A stretch of DNA of 64,000 nucleotides from the NCBI GenBank assembly GCA_003970805.2, contig CP051152.1, forward strand, positions 1,984,001 through 2,048,000, written 5' to 3'. The DNA is from Undibacterium piscinae (lineage in GTDB: Bacteria > Pseudomonadota > Gammaproteobacteria > Burkholderiales > Burkholderiaceae_D). The position numbers were made by a program, and so were the translations under genes. The notes beneath the pieces are model-generated. The model was not told where the DNA came from. It made no database searches and saw only the letters and a list, made by a program, of their open reading frames with translations. Positions 1-8,823 of the stretch are shown here, in pieces (the stretch's first letter is position 1; each line of letters starts with the position of its first letter).

Positions 1-588
1 CCAATCGACTGTCATCTTCGCTTCCGGCAATGTAAAGCCATCCTTGACGAAGCTCTTGCTGGCCAGGTCAAACTCACGCATGCTGACTGCATCGGCACCG
101 CCGCGCGACAACTGTATCAGGCAGCGGTCAAAAGCCGGTTCGCGGCAAACGCTGTTCTTAAATACCCAGTTTTCATTTTCGGCTTTGGCCAGCGCATCGA
201 TATCGAGCACGGTTTCCCATTTAGGCTGGGCCTTGCGGTATTCGTCCAGGCTGGTCTTGCGCCAGACGCCACGCGGATGTTCGGCATCGGTCCAGAAGTT
301 ATAGTAGGCATTGCCCATCTTGCGTATGCCGGGAATCCGGTCTTTGGAATCAAGCACTACCTGCAGATCGGCGCGCAGCTTATTAAAACCGGCATCGCCG
401 TCGAGTTTGCCGCGCGTTACCTGATTGTGCGCCTTGACCCAGTCAAGGGATTTTTCAGCGCCTACCTCTTCCAGCCATACAAATTGATCGCTTGAATTTT
501 CCCTGGCCTTGTCAGCGCCCCCGGCCTGCACCAGGCTGGCAGCGCTCAGCATGACTAGTGCCGTAATCAGTTTTAATTGTGGTCTCAT
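1..588 (-). CDS. S9 family prolyl oligopeptidase, N-terminal part (runs off window)
   Basis: Translating the minus strand from an ATG at 588 gives an uninterrupted 196-residue reading frame that leaves the window at base 1, so this is the 5' part of a longer gene. Residues 1-22 form a signal peptide (LKLITALVMLSAASLVQA), which implies export. After it come FVWLEEVGAEKSLDWVKAHN and later YYNFWTDAEHPRGVWRKT, the pattern of the N-terminal beta-propeller side of prolyl oligopeptidases (family S9A: a short WLEE motif, then 'RG.WR.T'). The catalytic Ser-Asp-His domain lies outside the window. An AGGA ribosome binding site sits about 7 nt before the start. Family members cleave short proline-containing peptides. 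The family call is good; the substrate is unknown. Confidence 0.85.
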   Translation of the reverse strand, partial: MRPQLKLITALVMLSAASLVQAGGADKARENSSDQFVWLEEVGAEKSLDWVKAHNQVTRGKLDGDAGFNKLRADLQVVLDSKDRIPGIRKMGNAYYNFWTDAEHPRGVWRKTSLDEYRKAQPKWETVLDIDALAKAENENWVFKNSVCREPAFDRCLIQLSRGGADAVSMREFDLASKSFVKDGFTLPEAKMTVDW

Positions 589-889
589 CGTTGTCCTTTT
601 TTCGACTTGGTCTCTGTATGGAATCGTTAATTTGGCATCGGCTATCGCTACGAGGCGACCTCCGGCTCTCAGGAGGAATGGACAAGCATTGCCCCGTCTT
701 AGTTCCATCCGCACTGGTCATTTTTGCGAGCGGCCAACTCGTTTCAATCGGCTTATCCAGCGTTAAAAGCACACGAAAAATAGGATGTTTAGCATATCGA
801 CCTGTAAAGCGACATATCTTCTGAAATACAGTCGATTCTAAAATTATCTTTGCTTTTCCGGCATGTGCAGAACCTGCAAATTTTCACGA
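589..889. other. Intergenic stretch without a recognised gene
   Basis: About 300 bases separate the start of the S9 peptidase gene from the 3' end of the MerR gene. Reading frames here are short, lack ribosome binding sites and do not resemble known proteins. It should hold the promoter of the peptidase gene, but I see no convincing -35/-10 pair, repeat or hairpin. Confidence 0.4.
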
Positions 890-1333
890 TTATTTTCTAG
901 GCATAAATGCCTTGCGCACTAAAACGGCATCGGGACCAGTGCTGACGTCAGCGGGGGTTCCTGCCCGGAGCGAAACCGCTTGATCAAAACTACATTGCAA
1001 AGAAGAAAAAGTCAGCGCCAATTCTTTCTTCAGGCTCTTCAGCTGGCGGATATGCGCATCTATCTGGGCCATTTTCAATGCCAGTTGCGCCTCTATCTCG
1101 GCCCTGCCAAATGTTCCTTGCGCTAACTGAGGGATTACCTCGCGTATCTCCGATAATGAAAATCCCAGGGTTTGCGCGCCACGGATAAAGCGCACCAGTC
1201 CCAGATGCTCAGGGGTGTAGCAACGATAGCCATTTTGCTGACGCAAAGGCGCTGCGATCAATCCCTGTTTTTCATAGTAGCGCAAGGTATCGGTACTTAC
1301 CTCGCTAGCCTTTGCCAACTCACTGATATTCAT
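890..1333 (-). CDS. MerR family transcriptional regulator
   Basis: A 147-residue protein with the standard MerR layout. An N-terminal winged helix (ISELAKASEVSTDTLRYYEKQGLI, then NGYRCYTPEHLGLVRFIRGAQTLGFSLSEI) occupies about residues 1-70. A dimerisation coiled coil (QLALKMAQIDAHIRQLKSLKKEL) and a short effector tail follow. The tail has one cysteine (SSLQCS), so a two-cysteine metal site such as in CueR or ZntR is not apparent; the effector may be organic. It is divergent from the metallo-beta-lactamase-fold gene at 1482, and a MerR-type operator lies between them at 1380-1410. It is probably the regulator of that gene and possibly of itself. Confidence 0.9.
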   Translation of the reverse strand: MNISELAKASEVSTDTLRYYEKQGLIAAPLRQQNGYRCYTPEHLGLVRFIRGAQTLGFSLSEIREVIPQLAQGTFGRAEIEAQLALKMAQIDAHIRQLKSLKKELALTFSSLQCSFDQAVSLRAGTPADVSTGPDAVLVRKAFMPRK

Positions 1334-1379
1334 TTGCCACTTACTCCCGGTTTGATGGATAGCTCGCTGAAACTATTGC

Positions 1380-1410
1380 TTGACCTTGGAGTATAGCCCA
1401 AGCTTTAAGC
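1380..1410 (+). promoter_or_regulatory. MerR-type operator inside a long-spacer promoter
   Basis: TTGACC at 1380-1385 is a good -35 element. It is followed by the inverted repeat ACCTTGG/CCAAGCT (1383-1404) and a weak -10 (TTTAAG or TTAAGC around 1404-1410), giving an 18-19 nt spacer. A dyad between -35 and -10 with an overlong spacer is the hallmark of promoters that MerR proteins activate by DNA untwisting. It lies about 75 nt upstream of the hydrolase start at 1482 and between the divergent genes. The dyad is seen directly; the pairing with this MerR is inference. Confidence 0.6.
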
Positions 1411-1481
1411 TGAATTTTTATGAATGCGGGCATCCCCGCTTCAAGCTCAGGAATACGCTCAAACAAACGATAAGGCAGATT

Positions 1482-2384
1482 ATGCGTCAATGGATTTTCA
1501 GCATCTTTCTTGGTATCAGTGTTCTGGCAAATGCCCGGGAATTACCAGAAGCACCTAAGGCAAGACCAGAGATTGGCTTTGCGGTCATCAAAACCGGAAA
1601 AATTGCCGTGCCTGAAGGTTTATTGAAACCAGGAGGAAGTTTTATCAAAAAAATCGATACGAATTTTTCCGCGTTCTTGATCAAACACCATGATCAATAT
1701 CTACTGTTTGACACCGGCCTCGGTAGCGCGATTGACACCCAATATGAACAGGAAATGACGCTATGGCAGCGGCCGTTTTTCAGCTATGAGAAACCAGTCA
1801 TTTCAGCCAGAGATCAACTAAAAAAGGCACATTATCCGGATATTCAGGAAATCATCCTCAGTCACAGCCATTGGGATCACGCCGGGGGAATTGCTGATTT
1901 TCCGGATGCGCAGATCCATATCGCACGACAGGAAATGGCGGCAATCCGCCAACCGACCAGCGGAGCGGGCGGCACCTGGGCCTCTCAGCTAGCGTCAACA
2001 ACCATACGCTGGAACAGCATCGATTTTCAAGCCACTCCCTACAAGGGCTATGCAAGCAGCCTCGATCTGTATAAGGATGGCAGCGTAGTGCTGGTTCCCA
2101 TGCCGGGACACACTGCCGGGTCGATAGGTATGTTCGTGACTGTCGATAGCGGTCGCTGTTATTTTTTTATCGGTGATGTGGCGTGGACGGTCGATGCACT
2201 TGAAGCAGGTGCAGCCAAGTTCTGGGCCGCCAGCATCATCGTTGATCAACACGCAGATCAGACCAGGGAAAGTCTTGAGAAAGTGCGAAAAACCATGCGC
2301 GATTACCCGGATCTCATCGTGGTTCCGGCACATGATAGTCAAGTACAAAACCGGCTGGGATATTTCCCCGAATGGGTCAGATAG
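1482..2384 (+). CDS. Metallo-beta-lactamase-fold hydrolase, exported (lactonase-like)
   Basis: A 300-residue protein with an N-terminal signal peptide (MRQWIFSIFLGISVLANA) and the zinc-binding motif HSHWDHAGG (form HxHxDH) near residue 127, followed by PGHTAGSIG and the late motif VVPAHDSQ. This layout matches the AttM/N-acyl-homoserine lactonase-like branch of the fold; the true substrate cannot be told from sequence. The reading frame is open upstream to a TTG at 1380. I prefer ATG 1482 because it starts the signal peptide, is preceded by AAGGCAG, and leaves the MerR-type promoter at 1380-1410 outside the gene. It converges with the M14 peptidase gene downstream. Confidence 0.85.
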   Translation: MRQWIFSIFLGISVLANARELPEAPKARPEIGFAVIKTGKIAVPEGLLKPGGSFIKKIDTNFSAFLIKHHDQYLLFDTGLGSAIDTQYEQEMTLWQRPFFSYEKPVISARDQLKKAHYPDIQEIILSHSHWDHAGGIADFPDAQIHIARQEMAAIRQPTSGAGGTWASQLASTTIRWNSIDFQATPYKGYASSLDLYKDGSVVLVPMPGHTAGSIGMFVTVDSGRCYFFIGDVAWTVDALEAGAAKFWAASIIVDQHADQTRESLEKVRKTMRDYPDLIVVPAHDSQVQNRLGYFPEWVR

Positions 2385-2404
2385 TCAGATTAGGAAGATG
2401 AAGA

Positions 2405-3310
2405 TTATTTGGCTTGCGCCAGCTTGGTCGCGGCCGGCACATTACGCCTGATCCAGCTCTGCATATCGAGCCAGATGCGCTGCACCTCGGCATCGGGCGG
2501 CATCTGTACCGCATTCGGCAATTCTATCGTGACCACCGGAATATTCTTGTGCATGCCGCTGTAATTACCCAGCGAGCCAGGATAGACGCCAACCCGGTTA
2601 TACCAGAGACGACCAAAACTTTTCGGTGGTTTGGCCGGACCATCCAGATCGAGTACGCCGAACGGCGCATGTACCGAGATGATCACGTCAGGCTTGAATT
2701 TTTCTATGGTGTCATAGACCCAGCGGCTTTCCGGTTCGGAAATCGGCGACTTACCCGGGTAGCGGCGCGGATCGCTACGCGTGGTGCTGGCCCAGTATTT
2801 GTGCGCATCCAGTTGCCAGTTAGGAGTAGGGAAATTACGGTTCAGGTCAACCCCGCGGGCATTCACGCGCTTGGGTTTAGCCGCCAGCAAACCATCGGGA
2901 TTAACGATGGGCGCGACCTTCCATTGAAACTCCTGGCTATTATTTTTGTGCAGCAGTTCCAGCCATTTAAACACTACCGAAGAAGCTGTCTGCTCGTCGC
3001 CATGGATGCCGCCTATCAGCAAGACTTTGAGTGCATGCTTACGGCGCGGATCGGCCGCGACATCTTTGGTCAAGATCGGGAAACCGTTGAAAGAGGAAAT
3101 ACCGGAAGGAGTCAGCTTACTGCCGCGACAATCATCGGCGGAGACCTTGGGCAAACGCGCCGATAAGGACGCACACCAGTCACTCACTTGCGCAGATTTG
3201 ACTGTTACATTCCCGGCGATGGCAGCCGGGGCATGCAGGGGCAGCGTTATTCCTAACATTGCCACCTGCAATACTGCAATGGACTTACTTCTTACATCAC
3301 ACCATTGCAT
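2405..3310 (-). CDS. M14 family zinc carboxypeptidase, exported
   Basis: A 301-residue protein with a signal peptide (about residues 1-33, ending near APAAIAGN). Zinc ligands are visible as HGDE in LIGGIHGDEQTASS and the later His in VIISVHAPFG. The substrate-binding Arg/Asn lie in GVDLNRNFPTPNW, and the catalytic Glu in VVTIELPNA. These match the M14 fold, especially the murein-peptide amidase (MpaA-like) group, so a role in trimming cell wall peptides in the periplasm is plausible but inferred. The start chosen is ATG 3310, with GGAA upstream; an in-frame TTG at 3325 is possible. It begins 18 nt after the end of metK and is probably co-transcribed with it. Confidence 0.85.
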   Translation of the reverse strand: MQWCDVRSKSIAVLQVAMLGITLPLHAPAAIAGNVTVKSAQVSDWCASLSARLPKVSADDCRGSKLTPSGISSFNGFPILTKDVAADPRRKHALKVLLIGGIHGDEQTASSVVFKWLELLHKNNSQEFQWKVAPIVNPDGLLAAKPKRVNARGVDLNRNFPTPNWQLDAHKYWASTTRSDPRRYPGKSPISEPESRWVYDTIEKFKPDVIISVHAPFGVLDLDGPAKPPKSFGRLWYNRVGVYPGSLGNYSGMHKNIPVVTIELPNAVQMPPDAEVQRIWLDMQSWIRRNVPAATKLAQAK

Positions 3311-3328
3311 CAATTCATTCCACAATAA

Positions 3329-4507
3329 TTAAAGTCCCGCAGCGGCACGCAACAAAGTAACCTTGTCAGTGCGCTCCCAGGTGAACTCTGGTTCTTCGCG
3401 GCCAAAATGGCCGTAAGCTGCGGTCTTGGCATAGATAGGACGCAGCAAGTCGAGCATCTGGATGATGCCTTTCGGACGCAAGTCAAAATACTCATTGACC
3501 AGTGCCGCCAGTTGATCATCAGGAATAACACCTGTTCCTTCGGTGTAAACGGTGACGTTCATAGGACGCGCCACGCCTATCGCATACGCTACCTGAATCT
3601 GGCATTGCTTGGCCAGACCAGCCGCGACGATATTTTTTGCCACATAACGTGCGGCGTAAGCGGCAGAACGATCCACTTTCGTAGGATCTTTACCGGAGAA
3701 GGCTCCGCCGCCATGAGGGCAAGCGCCACCATAAGTGTCCACGATAATCTTACGGCCAGTCAGGCCGCAATCGCCTTGCGGGCCACCGATCACAAAACGG
3801 CCGGTAGGATTGATCAGGAACTTGGTGTCTTTCAGCCACTCTGCCGGCAGTACAGGACGGATAATTTCCTCGATCACCGCTTCGATGAAAGAAGGCTTCA
3901 TCTTGTTGCCGTCACTTTGTTCCGGGCTATGCTGGGTCGACAACACTACGGTATCGATACTGTGCGGCTTACCATCGACATAACGCATGGTGACCTGGCT
4001 CTTGGCATCAGGACGCAGGAAAGGCAAGCGGCCATCCTTGCGTAACTGCGCCTGACGCTCTACCAGACGATGTGCGTAGTAAATCGGCGCAGGCATCAAT
4101 TCCGGCGTTTCATCGCAGGCATAACCAAACATCAGGCCCTGATCACCGGCACCGATGTTCAAATGGTCGTCATGCGCGTGATCTACGCCCTGGGCGATAT
4201 CATTCGATTGCTTGTCATACGCTACCAGTACCGCACAGCCCTTATAGTCGATACCGAATTCGGTATTGTCATAGCCGATACGCTTGATGGTATCGCGTGC
4301 AACCTGGATGTAATCGACGTTAGCGTTGGTGGTGATCTCACCAGCCAATACCACTAAACCAGTATTGACCAGGGTTTCGGCGGCAACGCGTGAGCGTGGG
4401 TCTTGCTCAAAAATGGCGTCAAGAATCGCATCAGAAATCTGATCCGCTACTTTGTCCGGGTGACCTTCAGAAACGGATTCTGAGGTAAAAAGAAAATCAT
4501 TAGCCAT
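3329..4507 (-). CDS. metK: S-adenosylmethionine synthetase
   Basis: A 392-residue cytosolic enzyme that makes S-adenosylmethionine from methionine and ATP, at the usual family length. Signature motifs are all present: [12 protein letters not shown] near the N-terminus (ATP/metal site), [12 protein letters not shown] in the middle (methionine/ATP binding), and [16 protein letters not shown] in the C-terminal third (P-loop-like phosphate site). The start ATG at 4507 is preceded by AAGGAG at ideal spacing. It is divergent from the acyltransferase gene at 4743, with a 235-base leader region between them. Confidence 0.98.
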   Translation of the reverse strand: MANDFLFTSESVSEGHPDKVADQISDAILDAIFEQDPRSRVAAETLVNTGLVVLAGEITTNANVDYIQVARDTIKRIGYDNTEFGIDYKGCAVLVAYDKQSNDIAQGVDHAHDDHLNIGAGDQGLMFGYACDETPELMPAPIYYAHRLVERQAQLRKDGRLPFLRPDAKSQVTMRYVDGKPHSIDTVVLSTQHSPEQSDGNKMKPSFIEAVIEEIIRPVLPAEWLKDTKFLINPTGRFVIGGPQGDCGLTGRKIIVDTYGGACPHGGGAFSGKDPTKVDRSAAYAARYVAKNIVAAGLAKQCQIQVAYAIGVARPMNVTVYTEGTGVIPDDQLAALVNEYFDLRPKGIIQMLDLLRPIYAKTAAYGHFGREEPEFTWERTDKVTLLRAAAGL

Positions 4508-4543
4508 CGCAAGCTCCTTAAATAAAATGACCGTATTGACAAT

Positions 4544-4570
4544 GCCGCAGTCAGGTAAAGAACCTGCGAC
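4544..4570 (-). promoter_or_regulatory. metK leader with two competing short hairpins
   Basis: In the region transcribed ahead of metK, arms CGCAG/CTGCG (4546-4550 with 4564-4568) and CAGGT/ACCTG (4552-4556 with 4562-4566) overlap in sequence, so only one pairing can form at a time. A second small stem (CGC TTTA GCG) lies at 4570-4579. Mutually exclusive stems can mean leader regulation. I do not recognise a known SAM or SAH riboswitch core here, and the stems are short enough to be chance. Confidence 0.25.
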
Positions 4571-4742
4571 GCTTTAGCGAAATTTATAACCCGTCTCGCA
4601 AGTTGTCTGTATTAACTCGGCGGGGGCAGCTCTCGTTGTTCTCAACGCGCTGCCAATATGTGATATTTTACGCCTCTTATTCGTGCCTTGTCGAATACCC
4701 CTAATTTTTCTTGGCTTTTTTCCTAATTTATTGAGCGGCGTC

Positions 4743-5591
4743 ATGCTTGTCATCCTATTTCGATTTTTATCCATTTTCCCGCTACCGGTACTACATGCAC
4801 TAGGCAGCGCACTGGGCTGGTTGGTGTATTTGCTCTCGGGCGGCTACCGTCGGCGCCTCAAAGAAAACATCTCCAGAGCGGGCTTTAGCGATAGCCTGGG
4901 AGCGGCCATCAGCGAGGCCGGCAAGAACCTGATGGAACTGCCATTCATCTGGTGTGCCAATCCGGCGCGCGTATTGCGCACCGCCAGCGTCGAAAACTGG
5001 GAATTGGTACAAGCGGCATTGGATGCGAAAAAAGGCGTGATTTTTCTGACCCCGCATCTGGGCTGCTTTGAAATTGTCGCGCAGACCATCGCCGCCAAGA
5101 CGCCGTTGACCGTACTGTACCGTCCACCGCGCAAAGCCGCGCTTAAGCCGCTGATAGAAGGTGCGCGTGCCAGAGATGGCCTGATGCTGGCACCGGCTAA
5201 TTTGTCCGGTGTGCGCATCATGCTGAAGGCATTGAAAAAAGGCGAACTGATAGGTTTATTACCGGATCAGGTACCACAACAGGGCGAAGGCGCCTGGGCG
5301 AATTTTTTTGGTAAATCTGCCTACACCATGACTCTGCCCGCTAAAATGCAAACCATGACAGGTGCGCCCATCATTCTGACCTACGCCGAACGCCTGCCGC
5401 ATGGCCGTGGTTTCGTGGTCCGCTTTGTGCCCTTCGACGCCATTCTGGAAGGCGATGCAAACCAACAAGCCACAACCATTAATGCCGCTATGGAGCAGTT
5501 AATCGCACGCTGCCCTGCGCAATATTTTTGGAGCTACAACCGTTACAAAACACCGGAAGGTGTCCATGGACCAGAACAGGAATCTGCATGA
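4743..5591 (+). CDS. LpxL/HtrB family lipid A acyltransferase (first of two)
   Basis: A 282-residue inner-membrane acyltransferase with an N-terminal hydrophobic segment (LVILFRFLSIFPLPVLHALGSALGWLVYLLSG). The catalytic HxxxxE motif lies in LTPHLGCFEIVAQ near residue 106. LGCFE, LYRPPRKAALKPLIEGARARDG and GLLPDQVP are conserved blocks of late acyltransferases that add secondary acyl chains to Kdo2-lipid IVA. I chose ATG 4743; an in-frame GTG at 4683 would add 20 hydrophobic residues with no better ribosome binding site. The stop overlaps the next acyltransferase start (ATGA at 5588-5591), so the two are translationally coupled. Confidence 0.88.
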   Translation: MLVILFRFLSIFPLPVLHALGSALGWLVYLLSGGYRRRLKENISRAGFSDSLGAAISEAGKNLMELPFIWCANPARVLRTASVENWELVQAALDAKKGVIFLTPHLGCFEIVAQTIAAKTPLTVLYRPPRKAALKPLIEGARARDGLMLAPANLSGVRIMLKALKKGELIGLLPDQVPQQGEGAWANFFGKSAYTMTLPAKMQTMTGAPIILTYAERLPHGRGFVVRFVPFDAILEGDANQQATTINAAMEQLIARCPAQYFWSYNRYKTPEGVHGPEQESA

Positions 5592-6451
5592 AATTAGTAC
5601 TTGCCTTAATGTGGCTGCTGCATTGGCTGCCACTGCCGCTACTCGGTCGCCTCGGCGATGCCATCGGTAGCCTGCTGTTTAAACTGATCAAATCGCGCCG
5701 TCATATCACCCTGACCAATTTGCGCCTCTGTATGCCACAGTTAAGCGAAGAAGAAAGAGTCGCCATCGCCAAACGTCATTTTCAAGTCTATGTGCGCAGC
5801 GTTTTGGAGCGCAGCATACTATGGTGGGCTTCCGAGCGCCGCCTGCGCAAACTGATACACGTCGAACCTTCGGTACCGATGGATCTCATCACGGCCGGTC
5901 CGACGATTTTGCTGTGTCCGCATTTTGTCAGCCTTGACGTAGCGGGCATCGCCTTGTCACTGGAATCGCCGGTCTGCTCTATCTATACCGAACAACGCAA
6001 TAAAGTCTTCGATGAGGCACTACGCAAAGGCCGCCTGCGCTTTAACAAGATTAAATTATTTTCACGTGCCGAAGGCATCAAACCCATCATCCGCGCGATG
6101 CGCGAACCGACCCCCTTCTTTATGTTGCCCGACATGGATTTTGGCCCGAAAGATGCCGAGTTCGTGCCCTTCTTTGGTATCAAGGCTGCCACCCTGACCG
6201 CAGCGCCACGGATTGCCGCCGCGACCAAGGCCAAGGTAATACCGGTAATCGCCACCATACTGCCGGATTACCAGGGCTGGAAAGTGACGTTTCATCCGCC
6301 GTGGGAAAACTACCCCGGCGATGACATGGTAGAGGCAACCCGCTTCATGAATAGCTTCATCGAAAAAGAAATCATGAAAGCGCCCGCCGAATATTTCTGG
6401 GCGCACCGCCGCTTTAAAACCCGTCCGGAAGGCGAAGCCAGCGTGTATTAA
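5588..6451 (+). CDS. LpxL/LpxM family lipid A acyltransferase (second of two)
   Basis: A 287-residue homologue of the preceding gene, starting at the ATG that overlaps the upstream stop. It has an N-terminal membrane anchor (LVLALMWLLHWLPLPLLGRLGDAIGSLLFK), the catalytic HxxxxD motif in LLCPHFVSLDVAG, and further conserved blocks at MLPDMDFGPKDAEFVPFFG and the C-terminal AEYFWAHRRFKTRP. Two adjacent, diverged family members suggest each attaches a different secondary acyl chain to lipid A; which does which cannot be read from sequence. The unit ends at a strong terminator 16 bases downstream. Confidence 0.88.
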   Translation: MKLVLALMWLLHWLPLPLLGRLGDAIGSLLFKLIKSRRHITLTNLRLCMPQLSEEERVAIAKRHFQVYVRSVLERSILWWASERRLRKLIHVEPSVPMDLITAGPTILLCPHFVSLDVAGIALSLESPVCSIYTEQRNKVFDEALRKGRLRFNKIKLFSRAEGIKPIIRAMREPTPFFMLPDMDFGPKDAEFVPFFGIKAATLTAAPRIAAATKAKVIPVIATILPDYQGWKVTFHPPWENYPGDDMVEATRFMNSFIEKEIMKAPAEYFWAHRRFKTRPEGEASVY

Positions 6452-6466
6452 CAAAGTACCTTACAT

Positions 6467-6508
6467 AAAAAATGGCTGGGAAAGATCTCTTTCCCAGCCA
6501 TTTTTTAT
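6467..6508. terminator. Bidirectional rho-independent terminator
   Basis: A near-perfect hairpin with long arms (AATGGCTGGGAAAGA/TCTTTCCCAGCCATT) and a 2-base loop, flanked by A6 on the left and T6 on the right. It lies between the converging acyltransferase operon and phhA, so it can stop transcription from both sides. Confidence 0.93.
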
Positions 6509-6525
6509 TCTAAAGACGAATCAGG

Positions 6526-7407
6526 CTATCCCAGCAATTCGACCTCACCAGGCAATAGCGTATTGGCGGGCAACACATCAAGATGCTTGAGTTTTTCGTA
6601 GATAGGCGTGAAATCCGGTGCCGTGCCATCGAACAGTTGCTGATAGCTGTCGATGACGAAATAACTCTCCTGATATGAATCGATTTTGTACAAGGTACGT
6701 AAGCAACGTTCGATATCGAGACGAATGTGACGCGATGGCGTGCCTTTGCGCAGACAATACTCGACTTCGCCGCCGGACGACAATATCCCCGCGCCATAAA
6801 TACGCAAACCTTCAGGCGTATTGATCAGGCCAAACTCCACCGTGTACCAATACAGACGCGCCAGATTATCGAGCCCGCCCAGCTGCATCGCCTTCAAACC
6901 GCCCTGGCCATATCTTTGCATGTAATCGGCAAATACCGGGTTAAACAGCAGTGGCACATGGCCAAAGAAATCATGGAAGACATCCGGCTCGACAATGTAA
7001 TCAAACTCTTCCGGGGTACGCAGCCATACGGTAACCGGAAAACGCCGGTTGGCCAGATGATTAAAAAATGCCAGCTCGGGAATCAGCCCCGGCACGGCCA
7101 CGATGCGCCAGCCGGTGGCCTTGAACAACTCTTCCGAAGTGCGCTCGAATTCGGGGATGCCGTCAGCGGCCTTCATCTGATGCAAGGCATCGATGAACTC
7201 GTCGCAGGCGCGACCCGGCAACAAGGCTGCCTGGCGTTGGTAGAGCTTGCGCCATAACTCATGCTCGGCTTCGCTGTAAGCCTGCCAATCCTGTGTCACT
7301 ACGTATTGGTCGTCTGCGTGAGTGTAATCACCGCGTAAGGCGGCTCCATCAGATTTTTCGGCGACGGTGGCCAAAAAATCGGCATTTGAGACTATTGCAG
7401 TTTCCAT
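6526..7407 (-). CDS. phhA: Phenylalanine 4-monooxygenase
   Basis: A 293-residue pterin-dependent, non-haem iron enzyme converting phenylalanine to tyrosine. The iron ligands are visible: two His in PDVFHDFFGHVPLL and the Glu in YWYTVEFGLINTPEG. The N-terminal TQDWQAYSEAEHELWRKLYQRQ block is typical of bacterial single-domain members, which lack the mammalian regulatory ACT domain. It lies just downstream of hppD on the same strand, consistent with phenylalanine to tyrosine to homogentisate catabolism. The upstream leader carries three exact-to-near copies of the 9-mer GAATATCGT (7426-7452). Confidence 0.96.
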   Translation of the reverse strand: METAIVSNADFLATVAEKSDGAALRGDYTHADDQYVVTQDWQAYSEAEHELWRKLYQRQAALLPGRACDEFIDALHQMKAADGIPEFERTSEELFKATGWRIVAVPGLIPELAFFNHLANRRFPVTVWLRTPEEFDYIVEPDVFHDFFGHVPLLFNPVFADYMQRYGQGGLKAMQLGGLDNLARLYWYTVEFGLINTPEGLRIYGAGILSSGGEVEYCLRKGTPSRHIRLDIERCLRTLYKIDSYQESYFVIDSYQQLFDGTAPDFTPIYEKLKHLDVLPANTLLPGEVELLG

Positions 7408-7425
7408 ATTCTGTGCTCTTATGAT

Positions 7426-7452
7426 GAATATCGTGAATATCGTGAATATCGC
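7426..7452. repeat. Three tandem 9-bp repeats (GAATATCGT)
   Basis: Three consecutive copies of GAATATCGT, the third ending in C, lie 19-45 bases upstream of the phhA start in the hppD-phhA gap. They could be regulator sites or simple slippage-prone repeats; no function is shown. Confidence 0.7.
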
Positions 7453-7517
7453 TACAAGTAAAAAAGGCTGGCAGCGCGAAGATCACGACAGCCAGCCTGA
7501 TTCGGTTTCTGCGCAGC

Positions 7518-8633
7518 TTAAGCGCTAGCCTTCTCGTCTTTCAATACGCCACGGCGGATCTGATCGAGTTCTATCGACTCAAACAGTGCGCGGAAATTAC
7601 CTTCGCCAAAACCCTGGTCGCCCTTGCGCTGTATCACTTCAAAGAAGATAGGGCCGATCACGGTAGTGGTGAAAATCTGCAGCAGCAATTCACGTGAAGT
7701 TTCGGTGCTCTTGCCATCCATCAAAATACGTAATTTACGCAATTCGTCCACGTTCTCGCCATGACCTGGCAAACGACGGTCAACCAAGTCGTAATAAGTC
7801 TCTATGGTGTCCTGGAAATCGACGCCGGCGGCCTTCATGTCGGTCACGGTCTGGTACACGTTATCGGTGCCCATGGCGATATGTTGCACGCCTTCACCGT
7901 GATACAAATCCAGGTATTCAGATATCTGCGATTTGTCGTCTGAAGACTCATTGATAGGAATGCGTATCTTGCCGCAAGGTGAAGTCATGGCTTTCGATTT
8001 CAGGCCGGTATGCTTACCGGCGATATCGAAGTAACGCACTTCACGGAAATTGAACAGGCTTTCGTAGAAATCCGACCATTCCTTCATGCGGCCCCTATGC
8101 ACGTTGTGAGTCAGGTGGTCGATGTAAGTGAGGCCATTGCCCTTGTGGTTGGCGTCAGTGCCAGGAATCGCCACAAAATCGGCATCGTAGATACTGATAT
8201 TGCCGATCGCGCCTGGCTCACCGCCATCCTTACCGTGCCAGCGATCAACGAAGTAAATTAGCGAATCGCCGATACCCTTGATGGCAGGGATATTCAATTC
8301 CATCGGGCCGGTTTGATTGTCGAAACCCCATGCGCCCAATTCCAGGGCACGCTTGTAAGCCAGATTGGCGTCCTTGACGCGCAGCGCAAAAGCGCATACC
8401 GAAGGGCCATGCTTACGGGCAAAGCGTTGCGCGAATGAATCCGGCTCAGCATTAATGATGAAGTTCACGTCACCCTGACGATACAAAGTGACATTCTTGG
8501 TGCGATGCTTGGCAATCGCGATAAATCCCATGCGACCAAACAACTCGGCCAGCTCTTTAGGATCGGGTGCGGCATACTCGATAAACTCAAAGCCATCGGT
8601 GCCCATAGGGTTATCCCAAGTCTGGATTTCCAT
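7518..8633 (-). CDS. hppD: 4-Hydroxyphenylpyruvate dioxygenase
   Basis: A 371-residue iron(II) dioxygenase that turns 4-hydroxyphenylpyruvate into homogentisate in tyrosine breakdown. Two vicinal-oxygen-chelate halves are visible. Iron ligands are His in YIDHLTHNVHRGRM, His in GVQHIAMGTDNV and Glu in GPIFFEVIQRKG. I chose ATG 8633 (MEIQTWDNPMG) because AAGGAGA stands at proper spacing before it; the frame extends 13 codons upstream without a better start. It is divergent from an Lrp-type regulator and followed by phhA. Confidence 0.96.
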   Translation of the reverse strand: MEIQTWDNPMGTDGFEFIEYAAPDPKELAELFGRMGFIAIAKHRTKNVTLYRQGDVNFIINAEPDSFAQRFARKHGPSVCAFALRVKDANLAYKRALELGAWGFDNQTGPMELNIPAIKGIGDSLIYFVDRWHGKDGGEPGAIGNISIYDADFVAIPGTDANHKGNGLTYIDHLTHNVHRGRMKEWSDFYESLFNFREVRYFDIAGKHTGLKSKAMTSPCGKIRIPINESSDDKSQISEYLDLYHGEGVQHIAMGTDNVYQTVTDMKAAGVDFQDTIETYYDLVDRRLPGHGENVDELRKLRILMDGKSTETSRELLLQIFTTTVIGPIFFEVIQRKGDQGFGEGNFRALFESIELDQIRRGVLKDEKASA

Positions 8634-8750
8634 GCGTGTCTCCTTAATTTTCTTTGTAGGTAGGTTGATCAATACTTCACCACATCAAATATTTCACATC
8701 TTTTTGACATAGATCAAGCTCTCAGTATAGTACGCAGCACGCGCCATAAA

Positions 8751-8788
8751 ATTGCAAAACACCCCAATATTTAATAAAAATGCGCAAT
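8751..8788. promoter_or_regulatory. Possible Lrp-type operator between hppD and the lrp-like gene
   Basis: The divergent intergenic region is A/T rich and contains half-sites ATTGC (8751-8755) and GCAAT (8784-8788) in inverted orientation. Lrp family proteins bind A/T-rich dyads of this loose kind. Its place between an Lrp-type gene and hppD supports a regulatory role; the exact site is a guess. Confidence 0.3.
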
Positions 8789-8823
8789 AATATGCCGATC
8801 AAATTACTTTTTTTTAGCAGACT

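Noticed and set aside
2414..3166. Long open frame of 250 codons on the plus strand opposite the M14 peptidase
   Set aside because: It is the antisense shadow of a gene with clear zinc and catalytic motifs; the product has no family likeness and no ribosome binding site.
3407..4045. 212-codon plus-strand frame inside metK
   Set aside because: Opposite-strand shadow of a highly conserved gene.
4508..4742. SAH riboswitch ahead of metK
   Set aside because: The conserved SAH riboswitch core and pseudoknot sequences known from Betaproteobacteria are not visible; only short alternative stems are.
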